DNA from: Otis tarda
Lineage: Eukaryota; Chordata; Aves; Otidiformes; Otididae
Direction: 5' to 3'
DNA: 64,000 nt
Assembly: GCA_026413225.1 (NCBI GenBank)
Contig: CM048554.1
Span: 89,073,963 to 89,137,962 of the forward strand
The translations under genes were made by a program, and so were the position numbers. The notes under the pieces were generated by a model, which made no database searches, was not told the DNA's origin, and was given only the letters and a program-made list of their open reading frames with translations. Below, in pieces: positions 12,301 through 24,300 of the stretch (position 1 is the first letter of the stretch; every line of letters starts with the position of its first letter).

Positions 12301-15300
12301 TATTGGATGAAAGCATAAAGGCATAACTGTAGAAGTTGCAAGCTGTATAAATTTGATGTGTTTAATTGCTACAGAATAAATACCTGTGTGCATGCTCTTG
12401 AGATAAATGTTGGGCAGTTCTTACCCTTTCCCTGTTCCAGAAGGTCTAGACTTTTATCGCAGCTTGCTTCTGTGCTGGTACTCTAGAAGAATTGTGAGTC
12501 AGTCTCCTCTCTCTAGAGCTTAAGTGTTTGTGCTTCAGTGGGAACAAAGCTTATTGCATACCCACCTTGTCATCTATTTTAAATGAAGTCTTTTTTAGAC
12601 AATTTAGCTGTTTTAAATGGTATTGTAGTAGTATATTTCAAAGTAAAATAGGAGTCTCTCTTTCAAAGGATAGGTTTATTTTACACAATTAGAGCCATCT
12701 CCCTCTTATGTCTTTTGGCTCTCTTTCTTTTGACCCTTTATATGACTTGATTGCTCCTTTCATAAATAACAGTAGTAAGCATCTGCTGGAATCTTTGCCT
12801 TTCTGCTATGCTCCTGTAAGTTCAAAACAGATGTCTAGCCTGTTAGCTATTTAATGCGTGTATGGAGAGAAAAAAAAAAAATTACATCACTAGCTGGCTG
12901 AGGAAAAGGTAGGCTGCTTCCTGGCGGTAGTTGCTTTCTGAGAGGCATTCTGTGTCAAAAGGTTTAGGCTGATAACTAGAACTGCTTGTTTCTCTGCTCC
13001 ATTTCATGTGCCTGTTACCTCATCTTTCTTCTTTTTTTTTTTTTTTTTTTTTTTGGATGGATGCTATTATGATCAGCACCTTGAATTTGAAGTGCCTTTA
13101 GATTGATTTGAGATTCCACATAGTTCTGTTAGCATGGAATTTCTTAGTTTAAGACCATAGTCATAACAGCAATATCCCAGAACATAACAATGGTAAAATA
13201 GAGCCGATGTTCAGAATATTTATCAGTAACATATAGGAAAAAACTGTGAGAGTATGTTGTAACAATCCCAAAATCATGCATTATAAATCAGATAATAATT
13301 GATTCTAAAATTATATTCTCCTTCCAGTTATGACACCAGAACAAGCTTTGCTTCTCTAGTGGGCACCATGCAGTACATTCAGCTTTATGGTTGAAAGGGC
13401 TTCAGTATTTTAAAGGGCCTGTCAAGGATCATGTCAGTCTGATCTGAAATGGCTAGTTGTTTGGTTTATTCAGGGTAGTGTGGCATGACATGTCCTTCAA
13501 GTAGTGATTCTAACAGTGATGGCTAGGGTTCCTCCAAGGGTCAGTGGAAGTGGGGACAAGGAATCTTCTCTGTAGACATTGTATATCATGGGTTGATGAT
13601 AACTAAAAAATAGTTATGCCGTGTATTTCCAGTGTCCAGCTTACAAGCTATAGAGGTGTATTACTGCAATAGTTATTTGCCAAAATGAACTGCCTAAGAT
13701 GACCTGGTTTTAAAAATATCCGGCACACAATATTTAAAGTGAATCTAAGAAAAATTGAATTATTTTGTTTTGATTTATACAAGCAGGATTTAAGTATCTG
13801 TTTCTCAATTTGTTTTCAACCATGTACACCTATTACCAAAAAAATTTCTGATAAACACCAGGCAAAGCTCAGAATTTTGTCTTAAAGAGGAAATAGAATA
13901 AGTTGCTTTGCACCTAAGGATTCAGACTCTACCTGACCTCTGAACTGTAATTGGGACCTTCACAGTAGGAGAAACAAGGTTTGCAAGGTTTATCTTCTGA
14001 ATTCTCTTGAGTGGATGAATTTCAGAATCCTTAATGTTGATCCTCTCATAAGCCCCAAAGAACTTGCTACCTGCTTTGCACAGATCCTACTGCAGGTCAG
14101 GCAGCAAGTTAGTTATTTGGCTTAGCTAATGGAGGTGTCACAGGACCATTACAGCTATGAGGCTTAAAATTTACTGGGAGAGACTGATGGTTGAATCAGA
14201 TGGTTACTGACACGGGAGATACTGAGTTATGCTCCGTAATTAACTCAGGTGAGTGTTGGTCTCTTCTCCCAAGCAACTAGTGATAGGATGAGAGGAAATG
14301 GCCTCAAGTACTGGCAGGGGAGGTTTTGGTTGGATATTAGGGAAAATTTCTTTACTGAAAGAGTGGTCAAGCATTGGAACAGGCTGTCCAGGGAAGTGGT
14401 GGAGTCGCCATCCCTGGAGGTGTTCAAAAGACATGTAGACCTGGCACTTCAGGACGTTGTTTAGTAGGCATGGTGGTGTAGGTTGATGGTTGGACTTGAT
14501 GATCTTGGAGGTCTTTTCCAACTGAAATGATTCTATGATTCTGTGATACTAATGTTATAATTATGCATAAATTATATGTAACCTAACTTCTACAGTAGTG
14601 ATGTACAGTCTTATATACACAAATCACATGGGCTCATTCGCACTCCAGTTCACATGCTGTTACAAACCCACCACCTTTCTACCTGTCAGTGACTCAGTGT
14701 CACTGAGGGAACCATACTCTTGTGCACTACCCAATAGGTGACTCAGAGGTGTGTCCATGCTAATGTGGGAGGACAGCTGCAGCTGGTAAGAGGTGCTGCT
14801 ATTGATGTGGACTGGGGCCTGCATGAATCAATCCTTTTCCTCAGGCACTCAGCAAAGCCAGGGGCCTTTCTGTGATCAGTGGTCACAAGTGGGTCTTCCC
14901 AGGAGTCTTAAAAAGACCTTCCCCAGACCTGCCATGCCCATGGCTTGGGCTGATGTTAGTGGTATAGGTTAGTGGTATAGGCATTTCATGGGTATTTTCA
15001 ACCAGTCATCCTAAATATCATCAGTTAATTTCCTTTTTTGTTTTACTAGCCATTTTCAAGCTGCAATTTTATATAGCTGTGTCTGACAGACTTCGGATAG
15101 CAAGGGAAGGGGTTGTGACAGCTCCTCTGCAGGAAGATATTTGTATAAGACATCTGTCTTTTTTTTTTAGCATGATCTTTTCCTTCTCTCCTTCATACGT
15201 AATTTTTAAATACAACAAAGCTTTTTATTTGTTCCTGAAGTCCTGTTTTTCAGTGTAAGATAAATGAGTCTTTAGAAGTATTTGTACTGATTGACTTAAG

Positions 15301-18300
15301 AACATAAGCTAGATGCTTCTAGTTAAATTATTTACTTCTTAATACAGGAAATAAGACATTAAGAGAAGCTCTGATAAAATGGTTGGACTTGATCTTATCA
15401 AACATAAATGATTCTATGAAAAGGCCTATAAAAATATAGGGCATGACTTACTTGATCTGATATCTGAAAAGCTTTGACTATTCATGCTATTCATCCACTC
15501 TCTGATAGATAATTCTTTACTTATTGAGTGTTATTTAATTTTAAACTACCAACTGCCTTGCGTTTAACAAGCAAGTATGGACTGATTTTTTAATATACTT
15601 AGATAAACAGTCTCTGGAAAATATATTATGTGCTTAAGGTTTTGATTAAACAGTTTTTGAAAGTAGCTGAGCTCTACTATGTTACGCAAACCATCTCAAG
15701 TGGAAAGGCTAGGGTATACTTCAGGAGGATGGAATCCAGTCTAACGCTCATGTGGTCACCACGCATGATTCTATACGTTCCTCTGGCTGCTGATCTGGAA
15801 AATGCTGACAGCTCAAGAGTTCAAGTAAAGAACCAGTGGGAGGTATATGAATATTTAAAATTATGCCTAGCTGTGGGACAAGAGCATTTGTTGAATAAAC
15901 TTTAAGCTGCTTTAGGCAAGTCATCGATTATTTGTTTGTCCCTTCTAGTTGTTCAAAGTATTTTTCCATGTTAAGATAGAATGCTGTTACTCATCTGCTC
16001 CAATATTGTATTTGCAAAGTTATATTCTATAAATTCACAATGGACTCTTAGAGTGCATTTGGCAATAGATTGAGCTTTCCACGCCTGCAATATAGTTGAA
16101 GCCGTAGAACTTATGTTCCAATGAAATAAGATATTCATCTTGGATGTGCAGTGAGCACACATGCCAGAAGGGTGTAGGACCTTCCAGCTCTTTTTTGGTC
16201 GACTAAAAGACAGAGTCTGTCATACACAATGTCCTACCTTTTCCACCAAAAGAAACCTCCAGTTTCATAGTTTTTGGGGCACGAACGTATGTTTCCTCCT
16301 TTGAAGAAAAGTGGAAATTAGAAGGGGGCAGAGGGAGGAAATCACACTAGTAATACTTTGCGAGTGTGTCATGCAAGAAGAATATCAACTTTATTAGTCC
16401 TCCAGACCTGCTTTGATCAAAGGAGAGGGTGGTTGTTTATTTGTTTTGAATTTTTTAAGCTTAGGAGAGCCTATGGCTTTTCAAGAGTGGAGGCATAAAG
16501 AAATTTGAAGTCTCTCTTGAGGATTAACAATTATTTATTTTAATGTCTACGTTGTCAGTTTGTCACTATTCCAGCCTATACTGAAACATTAGCAGCTGTT
16601 TTGGAACTTCATGCTTTGATGTTTTGCAGTTACACCTTAGAGGAACTTAGTCATATTCCACTTTTTAAAAAAAGATGTATAAATTAGTTTTTCTAATGCT
16701 ACAAATTACGTAGAAATGACAATGTGTTAGGCACAACAAGCTGAAATTTAGAGTTGCTACTGCTAGGAAAGTGTGTACCAGTTTAAGCCAAACCATTTTA
16801 AGTCACTGGTAATTGTTCACAAATTGAGAATGATGCATAGTTGGCTTTTTTGGGGGGGTGTTGTTTTGGGGTTTTTTGGGGGAGGAGAGTGGTGCTGTGG
16901 TGCAAGTGAATTTGATTGCAGTACAAAATTTTCATTAAAATGGGTAGGCAGCTTAAATTGTTAGTAGCAGAAGCAGCTTCTGTGACAGCAGATCCCAAGG
17001 GAACAATTTGCCTACTAAGCTGGGAGAAGTTCCGGTCAAATACTTCACTTGCCCAGATTTGTGTGCCAGCTGGTGGTAGGAACAGAAGATGTGCAAAATG
17101 ACTCTGAGCCCCTGTGTCTGGAGGTTCCCATTCTGCTTTCTATGCCTTCTGTGCTGCTCATCCAGTATTAAAAAAGAAAATAAAATAAAATAAAAAAAAG
17201 AAAACAACAACAAAACCCCTAAATTTAAACTTGATTGTCTAGCATGGAGTTCAGACATCATATATAACTTTCAGATGCTTTTGTTGTAAGATTTCCGCTA
17301 CAATGTTGCAATGTTTTAATTCCCTCATGTTTGTTATCTTAAATCGTGTACCACATAGACCTAGTTTGAAAGTCTTGGGAGGCTTCAAATGTTTCCTTTG
17401 TTATGGCAGCTGCATGAACAGTTAGCACTGTATAAAAAGTTTATTTTACTTCAGTACTGTTTGTAATTGATCTTTTACTTCTTTGAGTAGATAATGAGCA
17501 GAGCTATTCTTCCAATATATATTTTGTATATTTGAGGATGAGTGGGAGTGCTATACTTACTAAAGTTACGTGTAAGCAAATGTATGAAGAATTAATTCCA
17601 AAGTCTTGATGGATAAAGGAAAGACTAGTGGTAACTACCTTGAATTCTGTAATTAAAAAGGCTTTTGTATCAGAAAGTGTTCAGAATAGCTATGATGCTA
17701 AATTGCTGTATTTTCATACTGATTTATTTTTGAAAGATAATATGCAGGCTCTACTTCAGTAACAGTGCACATTGTACTTGGGCAAGTAAAAGGAAACAAA
17801 GCATATCAGTCTTACGAATTTCACTGTGGATTATGTGATGTATAGAGCCTCCAGCAGGTATGAGTAACTCATTCAAAATCTTGGGGAATGAAGATCAGCT
17901 ATACTTGACTTTCATGGTGGCAAACTAACAGTATGAGAAAGAAAGTACTAGATCATTGTGTGATTTATGAGAATACTTTTCAAGGAATAATACTGTTAGA
18001 AAAAGTACAGCTTGTCTAAGACAAGGTGTCTTTGAAAATAAAATTACTTTTTAAGAGAATGGGTTAGGGAGGGTATAGATGGAAAAATAGTTTTTGAGTT
18101 TGTTGGGTTTATTTGTTTTTTCTTGTTGTTGTTGTTTGGGTTTTTTTTCCCTTCTAATGAAATTTCCCTGCAACTGGCATGTTCTGTTCTCATAGATATT
18201 TTTTTTCTATTTACCTATTTAACCCAACATGACTTGTTTTAGCAAATGGAGTCTAGCAGGCATAATGGTGAGGTAGAAGAGCTAAGTAATATTGTATTTT

Positions 18301-21300
18301 TATTTTTAGTAACTGAAAAGGCCCTGTTTGCTATCTGAATCGTGGAACAATATGGAGTCTTGGAAAGTACAAATATAAAATAAGTTGTGGTTTTGTGTTC
18401 CCCCTCATCCCCTCAAGGTCATCTTCATTACATTCTGCTTTGCCAAAGTCATTTCGTGATCTTGTAATGGAAGAAGAAAAATGTATGAGTGCAAATAATT
18501 CACCTGCTACTGGTGTCAAAAGAGCTGGATATAAAGGAACTGAGGATTCATCAGTCCAAAACACTGTAAGGTAAGAAAGCAGTCTTTTCCTAATTGATCA
18601 ACCATTATACGAGAACCACAGTAACCTGTTTAAATCTGCTGAAACGAGAAAGGATAAAATTGTTGTTAAAAAAACCCTGTAAACATTCTTTTAACAATTC
18701 TGTTAATAGGATTTTATAAACAGAGTACTCTTACGACTAGGAAACTTAAAGAATAAAGCAATTTAATACCACTGCTAATATTTTGTTTGATGTTCGGTGT
18801 GTTTGTGTTCATATATATGGACACATGAGAGTGTGTGTGTGTGTACACGATTGTATATATATGTACGTATAAAAACTACGAACCTATATTTTCTAACTTC
18901 TGTAGAAATTAGGTATTCTTTAGCATTCAGATATGGCATGCATGAAACAATTTGCTTTGGAGTGTTTCTGTGTAACTACTGAGTAGATGAAATCAGTTTA
19001 TTCAAACACAGTTCTGGCATTTCCTAATCTGAGTTTTCTTATAAGTTGACTTAACTGTTTAGGTGCAGTTTTTCATGGATTAAGAGGATTTACTAAGATA
19101 TTGATGCATTGGTTCTGTCCGTGTGTTATAATTACTGGGGGACTATAATTCTAAAGTCAAAAATAACTTGTTTTGAGGTGCGCGTGATTTGTATGTCTAG
19201 CTATTGGACAATATTGTTCTTCAGTTTTTTAGCATCCTCTTGCTACCTCTAATAAAATCTGTATTTTGGGTTAAAATAACTGTGTAAGCTGAGGAAAGAA
19301 ATCTTGGCCGTATTCCTGAAGGTCTGTATGACTGAGTTGCCCACCCACCTGCGTCTCTTCCCCCTGTCATCAGTAACTTTGAATGCAATACATTTCATTT
19401 ATACATATGAGACAGAGGACCTGAAAATCTTACAGACTTCCCCACCTGCCACCTGGAAGCAGCGCAGGCCAGCTGCCCCATGGTGTTAAGGGAGCCAAGG
19501 GTGACAGCAGGACTCGCCGGGAGGTGGCCTTCCTGGCAAGGGCACAGCCCTACTGTGCTGCAGTGAGGTGAGCAGGGCAGTCTCCATGATGGAAACCAGG
19601 GTGAGCCACAGTCACTGATGACAGACAGCTCTGTTGGGATGAGGCAGAGTTGAGGTCAAACCTGCAAGTCAAGTCAGGGTCAGAAACAGCATGGCTGGGC
19701 TTTGGCGTAGCTGCAGCATAGCTTAAGAAAGGCCTAAGACTGGGGGACTGAGCTTAAATGCTGCTCCTGAGTAAAGAGGAGGAGCCCTTGTGAGTCTTTG
19801 CATAGCTCTTTGTTACAACTCATCTCTAGCAGCCTGACTCAAGTTTACACAGCTGCGCTGAGGGAAAAGAGTTTGCAGAGCCTGTTGGCGCACAGGGAGC
19901 CCTGACACCCATTACCTTGCAGTTTTTCTTATAAACTCCTGTTCCATGCCCTCCATAAGGAAAATAAAGTTCTGCTGGGCCTCTGTCTTGGTTGCTCAGC
20001 TTCCCTAGGCCAGAAGTAGTATGTATTCTACTGGTAGATAAAGAAGAAAATGAGGGTAGAAATATAGGAACACTATGTGTGGGATGGTGTTAGAGGAGAG
20101 AGGTAGGAGGGATTTGGAGAGTGTGTGTGTCAGTTGGGCGTTCTTCAGGAGCAGAGGACAAAGCTGAAGTTATTGTGGTGAGTGAAGATGTAGGGACATG
20201 AAGCACAAATCTATAGAAAACCAGGTATAATTTATTTAGTTACTGGCAAAATAGTAAAACTCATTATATGGGAGATGGCAAGGACTGGTGATAAGGGAAT
20301 TTGCACTGGATACTATTATTAGCTTTGTCACACCTACTCTGATCTGCATAAATTTATTTTTCTTTTGCATTGCTCTGTCTAGCCTGTGCAGTCTGGCCAG
20401 TTTGCGTGCTTGCAAAGTGAATTATTTGAGATGAATCCAGGCCTAATACGTTAGCTGTCCGAAAATGGTACATTAAGCTAGTGGAAGCCTAGATGACTAG
20501 ATTGATTATAATCAGTTGGAAAAGATGGCACTTCCAGAGCCATTTCAGGTTGTTTCAAATTGCGTCTGAAGATGCTTATTTCCCTCTATTAGGTATAAAG
20601 AGCCTAGGTGACTAGTTCATCCGCCTGAAAGTTAGGAATTGAGTTTCTAGTTTGAGGTAATTTTATTCTTTGACTGTACAGTTCCTGTCACAGTAGGCTC
20701 TGATTTTTGCCTGAAGTATTTAAGGGCTATTTCTGTGAAGATTAATTATCCACACCCTTAGCTATTCCTTTTTAAGGAAAATAAATTATATCTGTGTAGA
20801 GCATAAGTAATCCTCATCTGTTGCTGTCAGACTCACTGATGTGAAACTGAAAATACTTGCACAGCTACTGTTCCTGCTTTTGTCTTTTTTCTTTGGATAA
20901 ACTGTGCAGTAATTAAATTGACGTTTTTCTTAAGTCTCTAGATGACCGTTTTTTGTCGGTTACATGAATACTCTTCCATATACTGTCACCTTCCGATTTA
21001 TGCAAACCAGAAATTTTCTGTAGATAAATGTGGAGATGTGAACTGGATTCAATCCAGAGGCAGATCAGCCCAAAAATCGGGCTCTGTGGATGTGGCTGCA
21101 TTGTTTCCAGGGACAGCTCAGCCTTGGGAGTTACACTGTGCAGCTGTGTATGTGTAGCTCATAACCCAGGCTAAAAGCATAGGCCTGACATGACTTAACT
21201 TTGTTGTGGCAGCCTGGGTTGTCTTCACGGTGTTACTCCAGGGAGCAGTGAAGAGTCTTAGTAGAAACAAGTCTTTGTGGCTTCGCATGGGAATGGCCTA

Positions 21301-24300
21301 GTTCTGGCATGGCTAATAATGAGCTAATAAGTAGTACATGACTCAAATGGTACAGCAAAACCCAAGAGGTTCTGCAGGAGACCAGGCTTTGTGTTCCTTT
21401 TCTGAGAGCAGTCATTAGATCAGGGAGGCACCAGACCTGAATGAGCTTCAGGTGAACAAATCCTCAAGAAATACTGGGGAGCTGAATGCTGGGACATCTT
21501 GGTGGCTGTGCAGGAGTCATGGCAAGTTCAGCCAACTGAGTTAATCAGGTTGGTTCAGTACTGATGATACTTGGCTGGTTTGTGTCCATGCAGAACCACT
21601 CATGTCTCTGCATCAGTCTTTAATTTTCAAGATTTCCAAGTTCTATATTTTTGAGGCTTTTTTCCATTTTTCTGTACATGCTAGCTTCCCATTTCCTGTC
21701 TGTTCCATTTCTCTTAGTTATTTTGATGCCAGCTGAGGAATTAATCTAGCATGTTGAAATATCTGCAGTTGATTTAATATCTGGACTGAGTGTCTTGCTA
21801 GCAAAAACCACAGATGTACGTATATACAAACAGCTTCAAAATATCTGAACTACTTCCTATGTTTTAAAGCCACATTTAAATTGAGGGAGATGACACAGGT
21901 ATTTAAACTCATCTTTTAATTGATCACTAGAGTGTGCTGTGACACTGGAACTCTTAATTCCAGTTTTGGGAAATTTTTGTTGTGGTTTTTTTTTGGTGGT
22001 TGTTTGAATTTTTGGTTGGTTTGTTTGTTTAGAAGTCTTACTCTGGAAAAAAACTTATCTATACTGAAACCAGTTTGTTAGGTATAACAATCTACTTGGA
22101 TTCCTTTATGGTAGTGCTGTGAGATCTTTTGATTGTAAGTGAGAAGAGGAGTGTAGCTGTCAAATGGGCTGGATAGGTGTTGGTTACTGTCAGATGTGCA
22201 GGAAGGTGAGCATTATTAAAGCAGGTGGAACAAGAAATAAAGTTGAGAGATGACACCAAAATAAAGGCATTTAGTAAATTGTACAGATGTGTTCTTACTT
22301 ATCAAACCAACAACCAAAAATTGCCTTTATCTCCTCTTCTCCTTCCTTCCTTTTCTCCAGTTCTTTCCTGCTCTTTATTACATTATCATCTTTCTTAAGT
22401 TCAGTAAAAGCTGGAAGCTGATTTATCTAGACTTCAGCTAAAAAGTAGGCCCCTGCTGTTGAAATTATAGAATAATTCAGATTCTCTAGTTCAACCTCCT
22501 GCTCAAAATAGGTCAGAGTAGATCATGTTGCTCAGGGCCTGGTCTGATTGAGTTGTGACTGCTTCCAAGTTTGATGATACCCCCACCTTTCTGGACACTG
22601 TGTTTCAGTGTATGATCATCCCCATAGTGGGATTTTTTTTTTCCTTATATCCAATATGGTTTTCCTTTTTTGCAGCTTGTGTTTATTGCTTCTTATTCTA
22701 TCATTGTGCACCTCTAAGACTCTTGCTGCATCTTTTCTCTGCCTTCCAGTTCGGTAGTTGGAGGCAGCAATGAGATCTCCCCTTTGCCGTCTTCTTTTAG
22801 GATTAACAAAGTGCAGTTCTTCCAGTCATATGCTTCAGCCCCTAATCTTGATGGCCCTCCACTGAACTTGTTCCAGCCTGACAGCATCCTTCTTCTATTG
22901 AGAAGCCCAAACTGGATATGATACTCTGTATGTGGACTAACAAATACAGCATAAAGGGGAAGAATAACTTAATTTTACTACCTGGCTACACTCCTGCTAT
23001 TACAGCCCCATGTGCAGTTGTCTGCCTTGCGGGCACATGCTGATTCACCTCTGACTTGCTACCCGGCAGGACTCTGAAGGTCCTTCTCTGCAGAGCTGCT
23101 TTCTAGCCAGTCAGCCCCTGTCCTGTACTGCTGCATGGGGCTGTTCACTTCCAAATACAGGACTTTGCACTTGCCTTGGAAATTAATGAGTTCTCATTTG
23201 CCCATTTCTCCAGCCTGGCATTCAGAATAGGGACTGCTGCACCCTCTCCCCATCCGTCTGTTGCCTTACTGAGAGTGCACTCTGTCCTGTCAAAGATGCT
23301 AAATGGGATTGGTCCCAGAGTCAGTCCCTGAGGACTACCACTAGTACTTGGTTTCCATTTTGACTTTGTACAGCTAATCCACAACCCCTGAAGCCCTTCA
23401 ATCCAGCCCATTTTCTGCACATCTTGTAGTCCATTTACTCAGTCCATATTTTTCAGACTGAGTGTAAGGATACGGTAACAGAACATGTCAAAAGGCCTTG
23501 CTGAAGCCAGAGAACGTGATATCCACTACTCTCTGGTTGTCTGCAAAGCCTCTCATCCTGTCACCAGAAGGCAATCAGGTTGGCCAGACACAATTTGCCT
23601 TGTGTCATAAATCCATGCTGGCTGTTCCCAGTCATCTTCTTGTCCCACCTGTGCTCGGAAATTACTTCTGGAAGGATTTGCTCTGCAACCTTCACCAGGA
23701 CTGAGGTGAGACTGATCAGTCTGTAGTTCCCTATATCCTCCTTCTTGAAAATGGGTATAATGTTGAGCTTTTTCTAGTCGTCAGGAAACCTCTGTGGTTG
23801 GTTGATTTGTTTTTCTTCTTGATAACATGGAAGCCCTTCTTTTTGTCCTGCACATGCCTCAGTTGTTTCAGCTCCAGCTGAGCATGGACTCTTACAACTC
23901 TGTCCCTGTACACAGAAGTGATATTTCTATTTTCCTCTGGTGCAGACTGTCCCTGCTTCCACTGTTTATATGTGTCCTTTTTGAATTTGAAGTCCATCTA
24001 GAGTGACCTCTTCATTCCTGCCAAGCTTCTACCATGCTTGCTTCACTTCAGGCACATCGAAATGATCTGGTTTTGGTTTTGTGTTTGGATGAGGCTCTTG
24101 TTGTATATCAGAAATTAGTCCAAATACTGTCCATCTGAAGTATGATCATTCTTTCTCATTCTTTCCTTTGGAAGGTTAGAGCTAATTTCTAGTCTTCTCT
24201 CAGAAGATGATCAGTGGAAGATTCAATATCAGTTGTTATTCTCTGTATCTGTGACTTAGATTATTCTTCCTTGAACCTAAGACCAAAACTGAAAGCTTGT

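Larger units (their letters stand above)
11601..18417 (+). other. Large IBTK intron with CR1 remnants
   Basis: 6.8-kb intron. Holds a plus-strand CR1 3' end (14253-14547), a tiny CR1 terminus remnant (15379-15420), an (A)n/(AAATA)n block (17167-17217) and G-rich sequence near 16852-16882. The remainder is AT-rich unique sequence in which I recognise nothing. Confidence 0.85.

Noticed and set aside
14240-14521. Minus-strand frames of 60-93 codons over the 14.3-kb CR1
   Set aside because: Antisense shadows of the CR1 ORF2 end.
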